Shown here: one piece after another, positions 12,861 to 30,023 of the stretch
Numbering within the stretch: position 1 is the first letter of the stretch
Layout: every line of letters begins with the position of its first letter
NCBI GenBank assembly: GCA_022578605.1
Contig: MU394115.1
Span: 62,001-126,000 of the forward strand
From: Camillea tinctor
Lineage: Eukaryota; Ascomycota; Sordariomycetes; Xylariales; Xylariaceae
DNA length: 64,000 nucleotides
Direction: 5' to 3'
Notes under the pieces: model-generated
The model's input: only the letters and a program-made list of their open reading frames with translations
Databases searched by the model: none
What the model was told of the DNA's origin: nothing
Position numbers and translations under genes: made by a program

Positions 12861-12977
12861 GTACCTTTTAAGCAAATTTTTATATAAACTTCTTTTTAAT
12901 ACATACTTATAGGTACTTTAGTTAATTTATATAAAAAAACTTTACTGCTAAGCCTCTAGATACTTTATATGGTGCGG
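12861..12977 (-). repeat. Right terminal inverted repeat of AT-rich element
   Basis: Inverted partner of 10740-10878. The substitutions between arms are mainly transitions, with several TG/TA pairs that point to RIP. Confidence 0.8.
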
Positions 12978-14327
12978 TACTACCTATTATTATGTACAGG
13001 CTACTAGGTTAGTGGTGTACCAGCCCAGGTTGGGTTGCTTGGTTTAAGTTCTTATCTCCTTCCCGTGCTGCTTATCAACCTCCATATGCTGACAGGAACC
13101 TTTTCACACCACATGTACCAGTCACCTGGTCCCCTCTAACTTTCTAAATGATGTCAGTCGTGCTTAATATATTAAGCTATATAGTAATAAGCTAGTAAAC
13201 CAGGTACTGGGTTGGCATGTGTCACCCTAACTTATTCTTCTTTTCCTTCTAGAAGGAATCTTAAGTGGTACTACATATGTCCATATGTGTTTCATAGTAA
13301 CGTGAAAGAAAGGTACTCTACCTAAATCTAGATGTGGCACGTTCCATGGCAGACAAGAGAATCGCGACATATCATAGATGTGGGCCAGTGCTCATGAATA
13401 GATTGTCCATACTAACGATATTGATCATAGTGAAAATACCTGCATATATGGGTGTATGTTTATGTACATGTAAGTACGCATGCACGTATGTATATCATAC
13501 TTATCCATTAGAACTGAATCGGTACCTGATTTTTTGCCAAGCATGGTTTCGAATCCCGCTAACCTATGAAATAAATATCTTTGCGTCAAAGCAGCAAATG
13601 TCATCTCTGTAAATGCTAAATGCTTAGGGGCAACAAAGTGAAGATATTCATCTTTCTAAATCCGGCCTCAAACCAAATTACGGTGGGCTAATAAATTAAG
13701 GCAATGGCCATTGAAGAAGAAAAAAAAAAAAAAAGCAGGCACAAAATGTTGTAAATAGGTTTTTTTTGTCTATTTCTGATATAATTTCGCACTACCTAGA
13801 CTTTTGTTGGATGATGGAATTGATGGTGGTTATAGTTATGGTTATGGCAATATGCCGCTGATTTTCTCTTTCCAAAGACGCAAGAAAACTAAAAAGAGAA
13901 TAATGAATAAGGAAAAGAAACCTAACACAAAGTAAACAAAACAACCCTATTACCTGCCCAAGAATTTGCCAAAAAAGAAAGCCGCAAGATGCCCTTAGCA
14001 ACCACAAGTGCCATATATATATGTCTGATGAATAATAGTACTTTCTCTCTCTCTCTTTTTTTTTAACTTCTCCAATGCCCGTACATAAATTTTGCTAGTG
14101 ACCTGATCATGCAAATACCTGCCTGCCTACCCAATTACCACCTAATTTAACAAATAAAACCACTGGGGAAAAAAGGCAAAAATCAAAATAAAAACTAGGC
14201 TCAGGATGGAAGTACCGGAGGAGAGAGACAAGATAGATTGTCGTAAAATCGTACGTAGTTGTTCTTCCTTTTTCTTTTTTTTTTTCTTTTGGAACGCCCC
14301 CTTTTTCTCCCTTTCCCTTCTCTACCC
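12978..14327. other. Intergenic, no gene seen
   Basis: Flank of the AT-rich element, then the 3' flank of the next minus-strand gene. It holds A-runs (13720-13735) and T-runs (14050-14065, 14270-14290). Small open frames here lack support. Confidence 0.5.
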
Positions 14328-17300
14328 TTAGAAGAATCCCTTTTTCTTCTTTGGCTTCGCCTCCATATCTTTCAGGATATCATCGAAGGTGCTTCCACCT
14401 AGCGAGTCTTGTCGCGAGCTCGTCCGCGAGTCTGTATGCGCATGTCCATACACTGGAGATGCTGGAAGGCCAGTTAGGTTACCCGATGATCGACTGCGGC
14501 TCATCAAAACACTGGCTGGGCGCTGGCCAGGAGAGATACCCCTAGCGCTAAGTACCCGAGAGCCTGGCATTGAACTAGGGTCCGGGATCATGGGCACCGG
14601 TTCAAGACCAAAAGCAATACTGCGGCGGTTTGCTGAGTGTCTTCTTCCTCCCGGTGAAGCCGTTCTCATCCGAAGCGCGGCTCCAGGAGGGTTCGTTGTC
14701 GGAGATTCGCTTCGGCTCATCATTGATGGGCTAGCTGTAGCCGACCTCGTAGTTGCAGGGTCCATGTCCGTGAAAACTGATTGTGGTGCTTCTAACGGCT
14801 CCATGCTCTCATGGGGAGCGGGCACGCCGGCATCCTCTCCAAGTTCCCATCGTTTTGCAGCTAACCAGCAGTGACTTCTATGATAGATGCCTTCGACGCT
14901 AAATTCCACCGCATCTGTCGAAAGCTCAACAAGTCCACCGCCACCAGCGACTTCGTACCACCTCTTACGTACAGATGGCGCATCTTCCATCCAAGGAGGC
15001 GAGCCCTTCGGGGGCTGGCACAGGAAGTACTCGACGCCCTCTGTGAACTTCAGGCCAGGAGCATCAACGACGAGCATGGGGAGCGACTGGATGACCACAT
15101 ACAGGAACAACCAATAACCAAGGCGTTGGTCAGCCATCTCGCTTGCAGTCTTACCTTTAGCTTCTTTCAGTTCGAACTGCTTGAACTCCTCGAGGAATGG
15201 TATGCCCAGCTTGTACGTTTCATAATCATATGCTTTGTTCAAGATAAGAATCATCTGGTATTCTTGCAGGTTCCTTTCCAGGCGGGTCCGTTCCTTTTGA
15301 GATAACTCGTTGAAGTTCTCCTTGATACTAGTCATGGTTGGCAACTTCGGGAGGTCAAAAGGAATGGGAGGTAGGACGGGTGGAGACGACTGATCAAATT
15401 CGCCAAGCATCTTGCGCATGGCTGACATGTGAGGATTTTCGTAGTCGCTGGCAATGTCCTCGGCATTTTGATCAATCACTCGTGTCGTGATCGATTCGCG
15501 GTCGACAATGAGATCGTACAGTGCGCAAAGATCGGAGTAAAGAATCTTCAGGACCTGTCGGTTCAAACCGCTCTCCGTGAAGGGATTCTTCTTGCTTCGG
15601 GCCTTGGGCGGCCAGCTTCCAAATGCCGATTTATAGTAGTTGAGGGTGAAATGCCGCATACGACCGTAGGACTTCCTCCACGTGTTAAACTTCACGTCCT
15701 TGTACTCCGAGAGCGAGGTTGAATTTGCGACACCAGAGAACAAGGCAGGGAATTCAAATGACTCGAGCCGGTTATTCACACTGGCCTGGCGGCCAACAAG
15801 TTCGAAATGAGCACGCTCGAGCCGTTGCCGGGTGCTGGGGGAAACCTGGTCCCATAGGGGGGAGTTGAGCTCCCGCATAGCCGCGTACTTGCCCGCTGCG
15901 TGAGCGAAAGCCTCATTGTAAAGCTCCATTGACCGCATTCGCTCTCCCAAGATGAGGGATTCAAGTGTTTTTTCCCTGCTATGCCGCACATCGGCAAGAG
16001 ATGTCTGTTCCATAAAGAAACTGAAACTCATCTCAACAGCATCTCCAAATGTTGAGCCATCCATATTAGTGAACTCAAACTCTTTGAGTAGACCTGATAT
16101 ATTCAGGAACACATTGAAAAGAGTGGGCTGCGCGGGTGTTGCTACCAAGGGCTGGCCAGTCAGAAACGCAAACATGTTCCGAATCGATATCAGCCGTTCC
16201 AAATCTTGTTTTGATTTAGTTCCAGGAGAAGACATGGAAACAGGCAAGTACAACCGTGATTCCCCGGAGTCTGGAGGGGGCGGAGAGGGAGGAGATTGGA
16301 GGGCTCGCTCAGCGTCAGTTGCGCACAGGTTATCACGACCGCTAAAGCTGATGGCGCGATTCCTACCCGAGTCCGCAGGCGATTCCATTTCGGCCTCGAT
16401 CAAGTCAGCAAAGACTAGGGAGTAGCTGATAACAAAGGAAGGGACTTTGAAGGAAGGCAGGACGCCCCTTGCTTTCGAATCAAGGTAGACCAGCACATCT
16501 CCATTTTCGTTCCACAACTCCGGGACCTTCTCCGAGTTAACCAGGAACGACGTATTGTAGTCGGCATCCTGTCCCAGAATCCACGCCGCTGCCGTGTTCT
16601 TCGATTTTGTAGGCTCGCGAGAGTGCGACCGGGAGCGTCCTGGAAGCCAGCTTCTTCTCAACCTTCCACGCCGCTCCGTATCCCTAGTCGGGCTCTGGCT
16701 TCCATTGCTCGACCCGGGACGGGGAATAGCCGCAGGTGCCGGCAAAATGGGATTCCCAGAAGCAGGAGCAGGAGTAGCGCCCGTTCGCTCCATAGGCGGC
16801 TGGGCAGAGACGCTCCGACCCCTAACATCAGATGGCGATGACCCCTGTGGGGACATTAACGAAGGCTGGGACGAAGAAGGTGCATGAAGACCGCCATTGA
16901 CAGAGCCACTCCTCCGTTTCTGGAGCCGCCCGGTGGACTTGGCCTCTTTCGCCTCTTTAGCGCTGAAGGCTTCAGTCTCCGGGGGAGGTGTCATCAGGGG
17001 CTCTTTCGGAGGTATCGGAGGAGGCGGTCTCACGGGAGCGGTTTGCTGCAACCGCGCTATAGCATCGCTCGAGTCATTGTCGTCAGATAGTGTCCCGCCG
17101 TGGACCTGCGACACATCTAGATGGGAGGAATTAGTGGTGAGACTGCCAGTGGAGGATGAGGCGACTCCAGCAGACAGCTCGGAGAATGTAGATGCTGGGA
17201 GACTTGGGGGTCTGTCCTGGACAAGGGACTGTTTGGAGTGATCAGGTAGCGGTTTCCGATGGAGGTGCTGTCCAGCGGGAAAGTCTGTAGGGGAAGAGCT

Positions 17301-17363
17301 AATCAGCGAGGGGAAGAAAGCAGAGAAGCGATCAAATCTGGACTTGGATTTGGCCATGAGCAT
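14328..17363 (-). CDS. Conserved fungal protein of unknown function, 1011 aa, intronless
   Basis: One uninterrupted frame. Residues 1-265 are disordered, rich in Ser/Pro/Arg (PPPPIPPKE, RSRSHSREPTKS). From about 270 to 800 the sequence is structured: it starts AAAWILGQDADYN, includes SRLYLPVSMSS, FAFLTGQPLVATP, FSFFMEQTSLADVR, FNTWRKSYGRMRHFTLNYYK and GYWLFLYVVIQSLP, and ends near HRSHCWLAAKRWEL. The remaining C-terminus is disordered again and finishes with a polybasic KPKKKKGFF. I recognise the pattern as a conserved fungal family (possibly the one Pfam calls DUF8004, from memory and unchecked) but know no activity. The polybasic tail may contact membranes or nucleic acid. A second ATG two codons in is an equally good start. 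There is no transmembrane segment beyond one weak hydrophobic stretch (LFLYVVIQ). Confidence 0.85.
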   Translation of the reverse strand: MLMAKSKSRFDRFSAFFPSLISSSPTDFPAGQHLHRKPLPDHSKQSLVQDRPPSLPASTFSELSAGVASSSTGSLTTNSSHLDVSQVHGGTLSDDNDSSDAIARLQQTAPVRPPPPIPPKEPLMTPPPETEAFSAKEAKEAKSTGRLQKRRSGSVNGGLHAPSSSQPSLMSPQGSSPSDVRGRSVSAQPPMERTGATPAPASGNPILPAPAAIPRPGSSNGSQSPTRDTERRGRLRRSWLPGRSRSHSREPTKSKNTAAAWILGQDADYNTSFLVNSEKVPELWNENGDVLVYLDSKARGVLPSFKVPSFVISYSLVFADLIEAEMESPADSGRNRAISFSGRDNLCATDAERALQSPPSPPPPDSGESRLYLPVSMSSPGTKSKQDLERLISIRNMFAFLTGQPLVATPAQPTLFNVFLNISGLLKEFEFTNMDGSTFGDAVEMSFSFFMEQTSLADVRHSREKTLESLILGERMRSMELYNEAFAHAAGKYAAMRELNSPLWDQVSPSTRQRLERAHFELVGRQASVNNRLESFEFPALFSGVANSTSLSEYKDVKFNTWRKSYGRMRHFTLNYYKSAFGSWPPKARSKKNPFTESGLNRQVLKILYSDLCALYDLIVDRESITTRVIDQNAEDIASDYENPHMSAMRKMLGEFDQSSPPVLPPIPFDLPKLPTMTSIKENFNELSQKERTRLERNLQEYQMILILNKAYDYETYKLGIPFLEEFKQFELKEAKGKTASEMADQRLGYWLFLYVVIQSLPMLVVDAPGLKFTEGVEYFLCQPPKGSPPWMEDAPSVRKRWYEVAGGGGLVELSTDAVEFSVEGIYHRSHCWLAAKRWELGEDAGVPAPHESMEPLEAPQSVFTDMDPATTRSATASPSMMSRSESPTTNPPGAALRMRTASPGGRRHSANRRSIAFGLEPVPMIPDPSSMPGSRVLSARGISPGQRPASVLMSRSRSSGNLTGLPASPVYGHAHTDSRTSSRQDSLGGSTFDDILKDMEAKPKKKKGFF

Positions 17364-22780
<5,417 letters not shown>

Positions 22781-23415
22781 ACCATCGACCAGAGCCAGAG
22801 CTTTCCGTTGAATGGAAAATAGTTTTTGAAGAAGGAAAAAAAGTAAAGGGAGTGGGGGCCGGGGGGGGGGGGGTATCTAAATAAGCATTTGATGGCGTTC
22901 AAGGAATACAAACACGTAGATACGTATTTCTTTTTATGGTCACATTGTGTACCATGAGAAATGAAGGAGTGATAAATTAGGGGTCCCGTTACTCGCATCC
23001 CTTGTGGAAAATATATAGTCCCACTAGGTACTCAAAACACAAAAGCATTCATTATAACCAGCGTGATCTAGGCGGGGGATTAAGTGTCTATTGAGTAGGT
23101 ATACGCAAAACCTTACATACCACCAGTGTTTACTATGGAGAAGAAGGTGTTTCGTTTAGGTCGGAATTTTTGAGTTTGCGTTATGGTGGCGATCTCTTCG
23201 CAAAGAAAATTACAACAACGCTTCATTCGGCTTCCGAGGGCTAAGTTCAAAGTTCATCACCTCACCCGCTCCCCTATCTTTGTCCTGAGTTATTTCACCT
23301 CTCCTAAGCTGATGGCTCCCTTTCTCTTATCGTTCATTTACTAAACAACCCCTTGAACCTGTCACTTAACCTTCCTCCTCCCTCGGATTCAGCCCAGCCC
23401 GACCCTAACTAATGC
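22781..23415. other. Convergent intergenic region
   Basis: 3' flanks of DUS2 (+) and PPE1 (-). It contains a G-run at 22860-22874. No gene is seen. Confidence 0.5.
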
Positions 23416-25101
23416 TTAAACCTTCTTTCCCTGCTTTAGTAGATCGGAAACCTTGGGTGGGAGAACGAGTGCAGTCCTGTCGTTGCGGCGGTGGAAGTCG
23501 ACGAGCGAGATGGCCGTCTTCTCGGGTAGGTCCTCGTGTATGAAGTGGCCGGCCTCGGGGAACACCTGCAGCGCGTATTTTCCTATCCGTGTCGTGGAGC
23601 AAAAGGGTTTAATAGGTCAGTAACGCGATTACACGTATAACATGGTAGAATAAAGGAAAGCAGGATAGTATTCATGGAAAAGGGTTAGTTAATAAGGAGA
23701 GAGAAGGGGGGGGGGGGGGGTCTAGGGAGGTAGTAGGAAGAGGGGAAGAGGAGAAGAGTAGAAGAGATAAACCGTAAATACCTTGCATTTGCCCAATCGT
23801 GAGCTCCGTATCGAGCCTATCCGTGCCTGCCAGCAGCAAGAGTTTACCCCCCCTCGCCTCAAGAAACTTCTTGCTAAGACCGACGAACCAGTTCTCCCAG
23901 AAGGGTTGGGTGGCATCTAGATCGGTGCGCCACTTCCAGGGGCGGGGGTCATCACCGTTAGCCATCTGTTCTTTACTCCCAACCCCACTCCCGCTTCCGT
24001 TCCCGCTTCCGTTCCCGCTTCCGTTCCCGCTCCCGTTCTTCTGGCCTTCCTGCGGTTGCAACCTCAACAGAGCCGGCACGCTCGTGCGAGCCGAAACTGA
24101 GTTACGTATGGTGCGGGAGCGCACGTGCCAGTCGATGCCGGCCTCGAGGGAGGTGAAACCCGTGGGGCGGGTGGAGAGGTAGGTGTGCATGCTCTGGAGA
24201 GCGTCGATGGCGGAGCCCTCGACGACGTCGAGGACGGCGTAGCCGAGCAGGGGGCTTCCCAGGCGGCCGGAGCGCGCGAGCTCGGTGACGACGGCGCCGC
24301 CGAGGGAGTGCCCCACGAGAATGACAGGCGGCAGCTGCGCCCAACGCATCTCCACCCGAGTCAGTTGAATGGCAGAAAGCAAGTCAGCTGCTAGGGTCTC
24401 CAGACGCAGGTCCAGGGCGCCACCCCCCGGCACGGTGGTCGAACCGTGGCCCCGAGCATCGACCGAGAGAATGCCCGCGGTCGGCAGGCGTTTGCGGATC
24501 TCGTCACCGACAACGGCAAAGGAGAGACCCGAGGAGCCGGCGCCGTGATGCATGACGAAAAGGGCACCCTTACCGACCGGCGAGGTGAGGTAGGCGTGGA
24601 TGGAAGGGCTGTTGGGGCTGTTTGCGTCATGCAAGAACAGCTCCCTCTCGAAGTAGGTTGTCCATGGTATCTGCTGGAGGGTACGCCCACGGGGATAGCT
24701 GCCGGATGTGCAAAAGGGGGAGTAGGACAGTGTGTGTTAGTTCTCTTCTACACTACGATAGATAAGGAATATACATGCGTGTACAGTATATAGACTAGGC
24801 GTTATGTACCCAAGCAATTTATAACAAGGGGAGAAAGAAGGGAGTAAGTGGATTTTTTTTTCCATGCATAAGAATATGAAATGGTGGTATATTACCCCTG
24901 TGGCCTAGCAAAAAGATTCTGGCTCGGTGATGGGATGACGGTGCCGGTGGAAGAAGCGGAGGAGGCGGAGGATGAATCGTCGTCAAAATGCTCGGGCAGG
25001 TCCGGGACAGTGCCCGTCTCTTCCTCCTCGCGCTCGTCGAAGCTCTCTATGGGCAAGGTGCTCAGGCGGTTCTTAGCCCAGGCTTTCTGAAGGTCGCTCA
25101 T
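23416..25101 (-). CDS. PPE1: Protein phosphatase methylesterase 1 (PP2A demethylase)
   Basis: Three exons, complement(23416..23582, 23782..24698, 24896..25101), 429 aa. It is an alpha/beta hydrolase that removes the methyl ester from the C-terminal leucine of the PP2A catalytic subunit. Evidence: MSDLQKAWAKNRL start; YFERELFLHD and FVMHHGAGSSGLSF oxyanion region; the nucleophile elbow GHSLGGAVV; and EAGHFIHEDLPEKTA near the C-terminus, carrying the catalytic His. The N-terminus holds an acidic/Ser-rich stretch usual for fungal PPE1. An unusual low-complexity insertion of (Asn-Gly-Ser-Gly) units lies about residues 285-305, coded by a 12-bp minisatellite. The start at 25101 was preferred over an in-frame upstream ATG at 25323 because conservation begins at MSDLQ. 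Confidence 0.92.
23989..24037. repeat. 12-bp coding minisatellite in PPE1
   Basis: About four tandem units of CCCGCTTCCGTT (plus strand), encoding a Gly-Ser-Gly-Asn repeat within the PPE1 protein. It is likely length-variable between strains. Confidence 0.85.
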
Positions 25102-27666
25102 GATTAAATAAGGGGAACCGCCGGTAAACGGAGCCGGGGCACAGCGGTGACGGCAGCGGATAATAAGTAGTAGTAACAAGAGTAGTGGTAACAGGAATGG
25201 TATTAGTAGTAGTAGTAGTAGTAGCAATGGCGATAGTGATAGTGTGAAGCGGTTGATTCTCTCCAGATCAGGTGGATACAGGTTCTCTAAGGGAATTGAC
25301 GAAGCTCTAGAGAAAACCACCAAAAGTTAGGTTACTTACGTCCCTTTTTCTCTCTCTAATATTCTATTTTCTTTTAATTCAATTTCATCCTTCTTAACCT
25401 AGTATAAGTAAAATTCTGCAAAGAATGCTCCTTGGGGCTTCTCATTCGTAATAACGGATAGGTTGTTGTCTTTCTTCTACAGGTAGTTGTTGCTAGGTAA
25501 GGTATAGGTTGGTAGGTAGATAAAAGTGCATCCTTGTGTCTGCTACCTAACCTACCTACCTAGGTACATACCTACCAAGGAACCTAGTTAGTAGGTTAGG
25601 GGGAGGGGGAGGGGAGAGGGGGCATAGAAGGTAAATTACGTAGATGGATTAGGGCATAGGGATTGAAATACGTACTTTGTATTTCCTTTCTTTCTTCGGT
25701 TGGGTTTTTTTTTTTGGTTCTCTTCTTCTTCTTTTCTTCTTCTTCTTTTTCATATGTAATATACATTAAATCATAGATAAGTGAGGCCGGGAGGTAATTT
25801 AGCTTTCTGGATGATAACTATTGTTCGGATCTTTTGAATTAACGTCGCTTGGCTACGCATCAAACCATCGGCTTTTTGGGGGAAGTGGGGGGTGGGGTGA
25901 TGATGACGGAAATGTTGGTTTTATGTAGGTTGGTAATGTACCTTAAGTATGTAACCTACGTACATTCGCATACTAGCCTACCTGTCTACCTACCTAGGTA
26001 TATACATAGTACATATTGATAGGATATTGCTGGAAGCAGATAATAACCCCTCCCCCCAATTGTTCAATCCAGCTAATATATCTACATAATAGTTAACTAT
26101 GTTTTGTTTAGAAATGTGTTAATTTGATATACATTTATCATCTTTCCTCACCCCCCGAGAAAGAAATATAGAAGGTGATGAAAAAAAAGAAAAAGAAAAG
26201 AAAACACTAGCTTATCTCTTGTGGTATGACTTCTCAATCATCGACTGTTACATCGTGGGTTTTCATGTTATTTCGAAAAATTGAGTTATGACTGCATGAA
26301 TTGCATCTTACCTATCTATCACCACCACCATCATCTTACTAACTTTCAATATCCAATATTCTGAGGAAAATCAACGATCGTATATAAACTAACCACATAC
26401 CTATATTCCTACTATGTAGGTATACATAACTTAGGAATTTAATCCCGCCCTGCAAGTGAAAACTGGGTACAGTATGACCTGAGGGGGGAGGGGTTGATGA
26501 TGGGCGCGTGATAGTTGTGAATGAAAACGCCTATATCTTGACAGAGGAGACGATGATAACTAATTGAACAATGGTTTCGTCATACCTATATGCTACCTAA
26601 CTTGGGCGCTTCTAAAAATTTACCTCTCCTCATATTCTCGATTCGAAATCGCACCACGAGAAGTGAATGATAATAGGCCAAAAGCTCGTCACTATACAGC
26701 TCTTTCTGGGCCACTCCACAAATATAAATGTTATCATCCTATACTTACGGATGCATCATTACGGCCACTCATCCTGCTTGGCGCGCCGGCTGTGCCGAGA
26801 AACATCGAGCTGCTAAGAGGATAAGAGAAGTCACTTCTGGGATGCTGCTAAGTAGAACGAACTACCGCAGAAGTTATCAAGGTCGAATTAGAACATAGCA
26901 CGGCAAGAAGGACTTTGTGGATATATGATATAGAGCAACTTTAAAAACTTATATCATAGAACATTCCTATATTATTCAAATGAGAATGGCCCTCCCCTCT
27001 TAGAGTTCTTAGGAGACTATCAATAAATATAATGTATCGTCAATGTATTTAGGACTCTTATATCTGAACCCTTTCAATGAGGACTGCTTGAGGTTCAAGC
27101 CCTCAGATACGTAGCCCTCCTATGGGTAGTTATTCGATTTAAGTTCGTCTAAAATACACATCGCCTTTTGAGAATTCACTAGTTATTCTCGGTGCCCGCT
27201 TGTGAGTTGCCATCGTAGTTTGATTAAATCCCGACTGTAACACCCGATTTGGCGTGATTCAACTGCTGCTCACGATTAGCTACAATGCTACTCATTCTTA
27301 ACATTTCATTGTGGTTTATAAAAAGGAGGCACGGAAGAGGGTGGGGGCAGGATATAAACGCCCCCCTCCCTCCGTCCCTAAAAAAAAAAACATTTCCTAG
27401 CGTAGCTTTTTAGTACAAGCCAGTGGCAATGGCAAGTTACTTTGCTAGTCGTATTGACAACATGTTTGTTTACTTCTAGTAAAAAAAGGGGGGGAGATAT
27501 AACTGCATGGGCTCGAGATAGGAGTTTGCAGCCACGAAGTCATACGGATATATCAACATCTTATTTGTCTGGCTTGAATGCGGTGTAAAAACACGATGCC
27601 CATAGAAGATCAAACGGAACAGCAAGGCAAGGACGAACGTCCACGAGGCCTCGTATTTACTCGGTT
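25102..27666. other. Intergenic, repeats only
   Basis: PPE1 leader with a (TAG)n run at 25203-25225, then AT-rich DNA with two perfect copies of TACCTAGGTA (25557-25566, 25991-26000) in dense TACC/GGTA surroundings. It also has pyrimidine tracts at 25700-25750. The open frame at 26564-26824 has no coding support. Confidence 0.5.
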
Positions 27667-28512
27667 TCATATGACTTCAGCACGGGCAGAATCAACCAGG
27701 GGCTTAGCGTCAGACCATCGAAGAATGACGATATCACCGTAACGGCCGTTCATACCGCCATCAGTGTCGGTCCCACGGCCCTCGACGAGGGTGTCTTTAA
27801 GTAGGCGTAGGAAGACGGCAGTGTCGAGGTCTGGGGTGTCGATCATGCTGATATTGCCGGCCGTATCGTTCAGGTTCTGGAGGGTCTGGGGAAAGGAGGA
27901 TAGGAAAGACGACAGGTAGTGATTATGCAGTAAGGCCTGGTGCCGGGTTGCATATGCAAGTTCGGTCTCGGAAAGCCGTGCTCGAAGGGTGGGAGTGGAC
28001 AAGTAGTGCAGTGTGTGCTTATCGATCTGACCAACATGATTTATTAGCTTTGGCCGGTCCCCCCCCCCCCTTTCCCGCCAGCATCGATTCCCTGGTTCTT
28101 ACCTTGGCTATCCTAGCCCTCAAGTAGCTCCTCACGATGAATTTGTATCTCTCGAGCTCGGTCTGTATGACTATCAGGGCGAAGTTGGTCTTTGGGTCCA
28201 TGTCGCCGGTCATGTCTTCGATCTTCTCGATCTGCTGCTTAATGCGCTCGTTGATGCGTTCAAACAGGCCATCAACCGGCCAACTATGTAAAGCTCGGTG
28301 CCTCGTCAGCATATGATGTAAAATAGTTGGCCCCCCTTCCCCTCCCTTTCCCTTTCTTTCCTTTCTTTCCTTAATTCTAGTACGTACTTGAGTAACTCGG
28401 GTGATGATCTTTCTGCTACCCAAGCACGTGTCAAGGCTTGGAGGTCGCGCGTCCCTTCGGGGATGGCATAACTTGCCGGATCGACCTCGCGCAAGATATC
28501 GTCGATATCCAT
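27667..28512 (-). CDS. SLD5: GINS complex subunit SLD5
   Basis: Three exons, complement(27667..28026, 28103..28283, 28388..28512), 221 aa, the usual size. SLD5 forms GINS with PSF1, PSF2 and PSF3; GINS binds CDC45 and MCM2-7 to make the replicative helicase. Evidence: [11 protein letters not shown], the A-domain helix [15 protein letters not shown], then [19 protein letters not shown], the conserved [26 protein letters not shown], and a C-terminal B-domain ending [19 protein letters not shown]. Intron 1 uses donor GTACGT, rejoining ELL-N-WP; intron 2 (GTAAGA...CAG) rejoins IAK-IDKH. Both joins restore the family pattern. Confidence 0.93.
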
Positions 28513-30023
28513 TGTGTTGTCATCCGCATTAGCCCTATATTCGCTCCCATGGATGAATAGATAAATTTAAATAGTTAAACGGTTTAAAGCAAACGGCAGC
28601 ATAGAGAAGAGAAGAGGATGACAAAAAGAAGAGAGGGAAAAAAACGACCGAGAATCACTAGTAGTCTGTAAGTTTCTATGCCGATGTAGGTAAAGTTGCG
28701 TAGTACAAGGAATACTATCTACCTACCTACTAGTAGTAGTGACGAGCTGCAAGTGTAACCCGTGTCTGCCCGTGGACCTGTTGGAAATGGGATTGCAGAT
28801 TGGGGAAGCATTAGAAGTGGTAGGTGGGGTCAAAAAATACCGACCGGTCCCCGATAGCCTTAATAACCCTCGATGACCCCTGCCAAGAAAAAGCGGGAAC
28901 AGACAGCTCAATAAAGTGGGGACTTCGAGGTACATATGTACTCCGGACACTACCTACATACATAGTAGTACTTCGTACTCGGTACAGCTTCATATCTTCA
29001 AACTACTAACATAACCTAGTAACCTAGTAACCTACCTACCTAGGTACTTAGAATTCTATATGTCCGTATCTTACAAAGATTATTTTGTTCGTATTGACGA
29101 CTTAATTAAATAAAGGTCTGTATGTATGTATATCATCAGGAATATAGCAGCCATGTCGGGTTGCAATTGGTTCTTGCTGCACCAACCGAGCCCTGGCTCG
29201 AGACCGGCCTACCTAGTGCCCATCCATCATCACCAACCACTTATTTCTTCGCAATCCGGCAATTGGAAAGAAAGGGATAGAGAGAGAGAGAGAGAAAGAG
29301 AAAGAGAGAAAGGGAAGGGAAGCCGATGTCATCCACCAAACATGACTGGCTAGAGAAAATGAGAGACAAATGAAGCCTCGGATGTACACACTAGGGAGGA
29401 AAAAGCAAAGACCTCACCAGGAAAGTATATTTATCGTCTTTGTCTCTCTTTCCAGGAGCATCTGCACCGATACGGTATCTTAGATCTATATCACTCACAT
29501 TTGTCATCACAACTCATATACCAACCAACTGGTTCTTGGTTGGACACGGCGTACGGACGGGGATATCATCCCCGCAGAACAAGCAACGACTAGACAGGGG
29601 ATAACCACACGCGCGGTGGGTAGCATCTCACACACCACCCGCCGACGAGGGAACCGAGAACTAGAACCAGAATAACAAGCTTTCCCAGCAAGATCGTCAG
29701 CATCATCATCATCTTCATCGTCATCACCCTCATCGTCATCCCACGCTCTACTGAACTGAGTATACCGCACCTGTTTTTCTCCCCTCCCTGCCGTATAATC
29801 TACACAGCCGGCATCTTACAGCCGAGGAGAAATCTAGCCTAGCCCTGTTCTGTGCTCTTATCCCGACCCCGTTCTAGGAAGCTCTACGCGACTTGTCTTT
29901 CTTCTCTCTCGTCTATCCCACTATCCTCTTTTTGTCTCTTACTCACTTACTCACCAACTCGCTCCTTTCGTTCACACAATTCATCCCCCTTGCCACATAC
30001 CCCTCCAATCCCCGTGGGAAACA
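28513..30023. other. Divergent promoter region between SLD5 and the FMN oxidase
   Basis: Bidirectional intergenic DNA with a perfect TACCTAGGTA at 29037-29046 and an (AG)n run at 29277-29310. A pyrimidine-rich stretch (29890-30000, CTTT/CTCT/CACT) just before 30024 is typical of a fungal 5' leader. No gene is seen. Confidence 0.5.
29277..29310. repeat. (AG)n microsatellite
   Basis: AG repeat with a few AAAG interruptions. Confidence 0.85.

Larger units (their letters stand above)
10740..12977. mobile_element. RIP-degraded transposon relic with long terminal inverted repeats
   Basis: A 2238-bp block is extremely AT-rich and has no usable reading frame. Its two ends are inverted copies of each other. 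The left end starts CCGCACCATATGAAGTATTT; the right end, read in reverse, starts CCGCACCATATAAAGTATCT. Both continue with GAGGCTTAGCAGT. The match runs at least 117-139 bp per arm. Most differences are G/A or C/T, mainly TG in one arm against TA in the other, as expected of RIP. The left arm has about 20 extra bases. A TA (or TACTA) flanks both sides as a possible target duplication, which would fit a Tc1/mariner-like insertion, but the class is inferred from ends only. The interior is mostly A and T with residual CT, GC and CG, and few CA or TG. Confidence 0.8.

Noticed and set aside
13334..13612. 92-aa plus-strand frame near the AT-rich element
   Set aside because: No codon bias, no homologous pattern and no splice sites that extend it.
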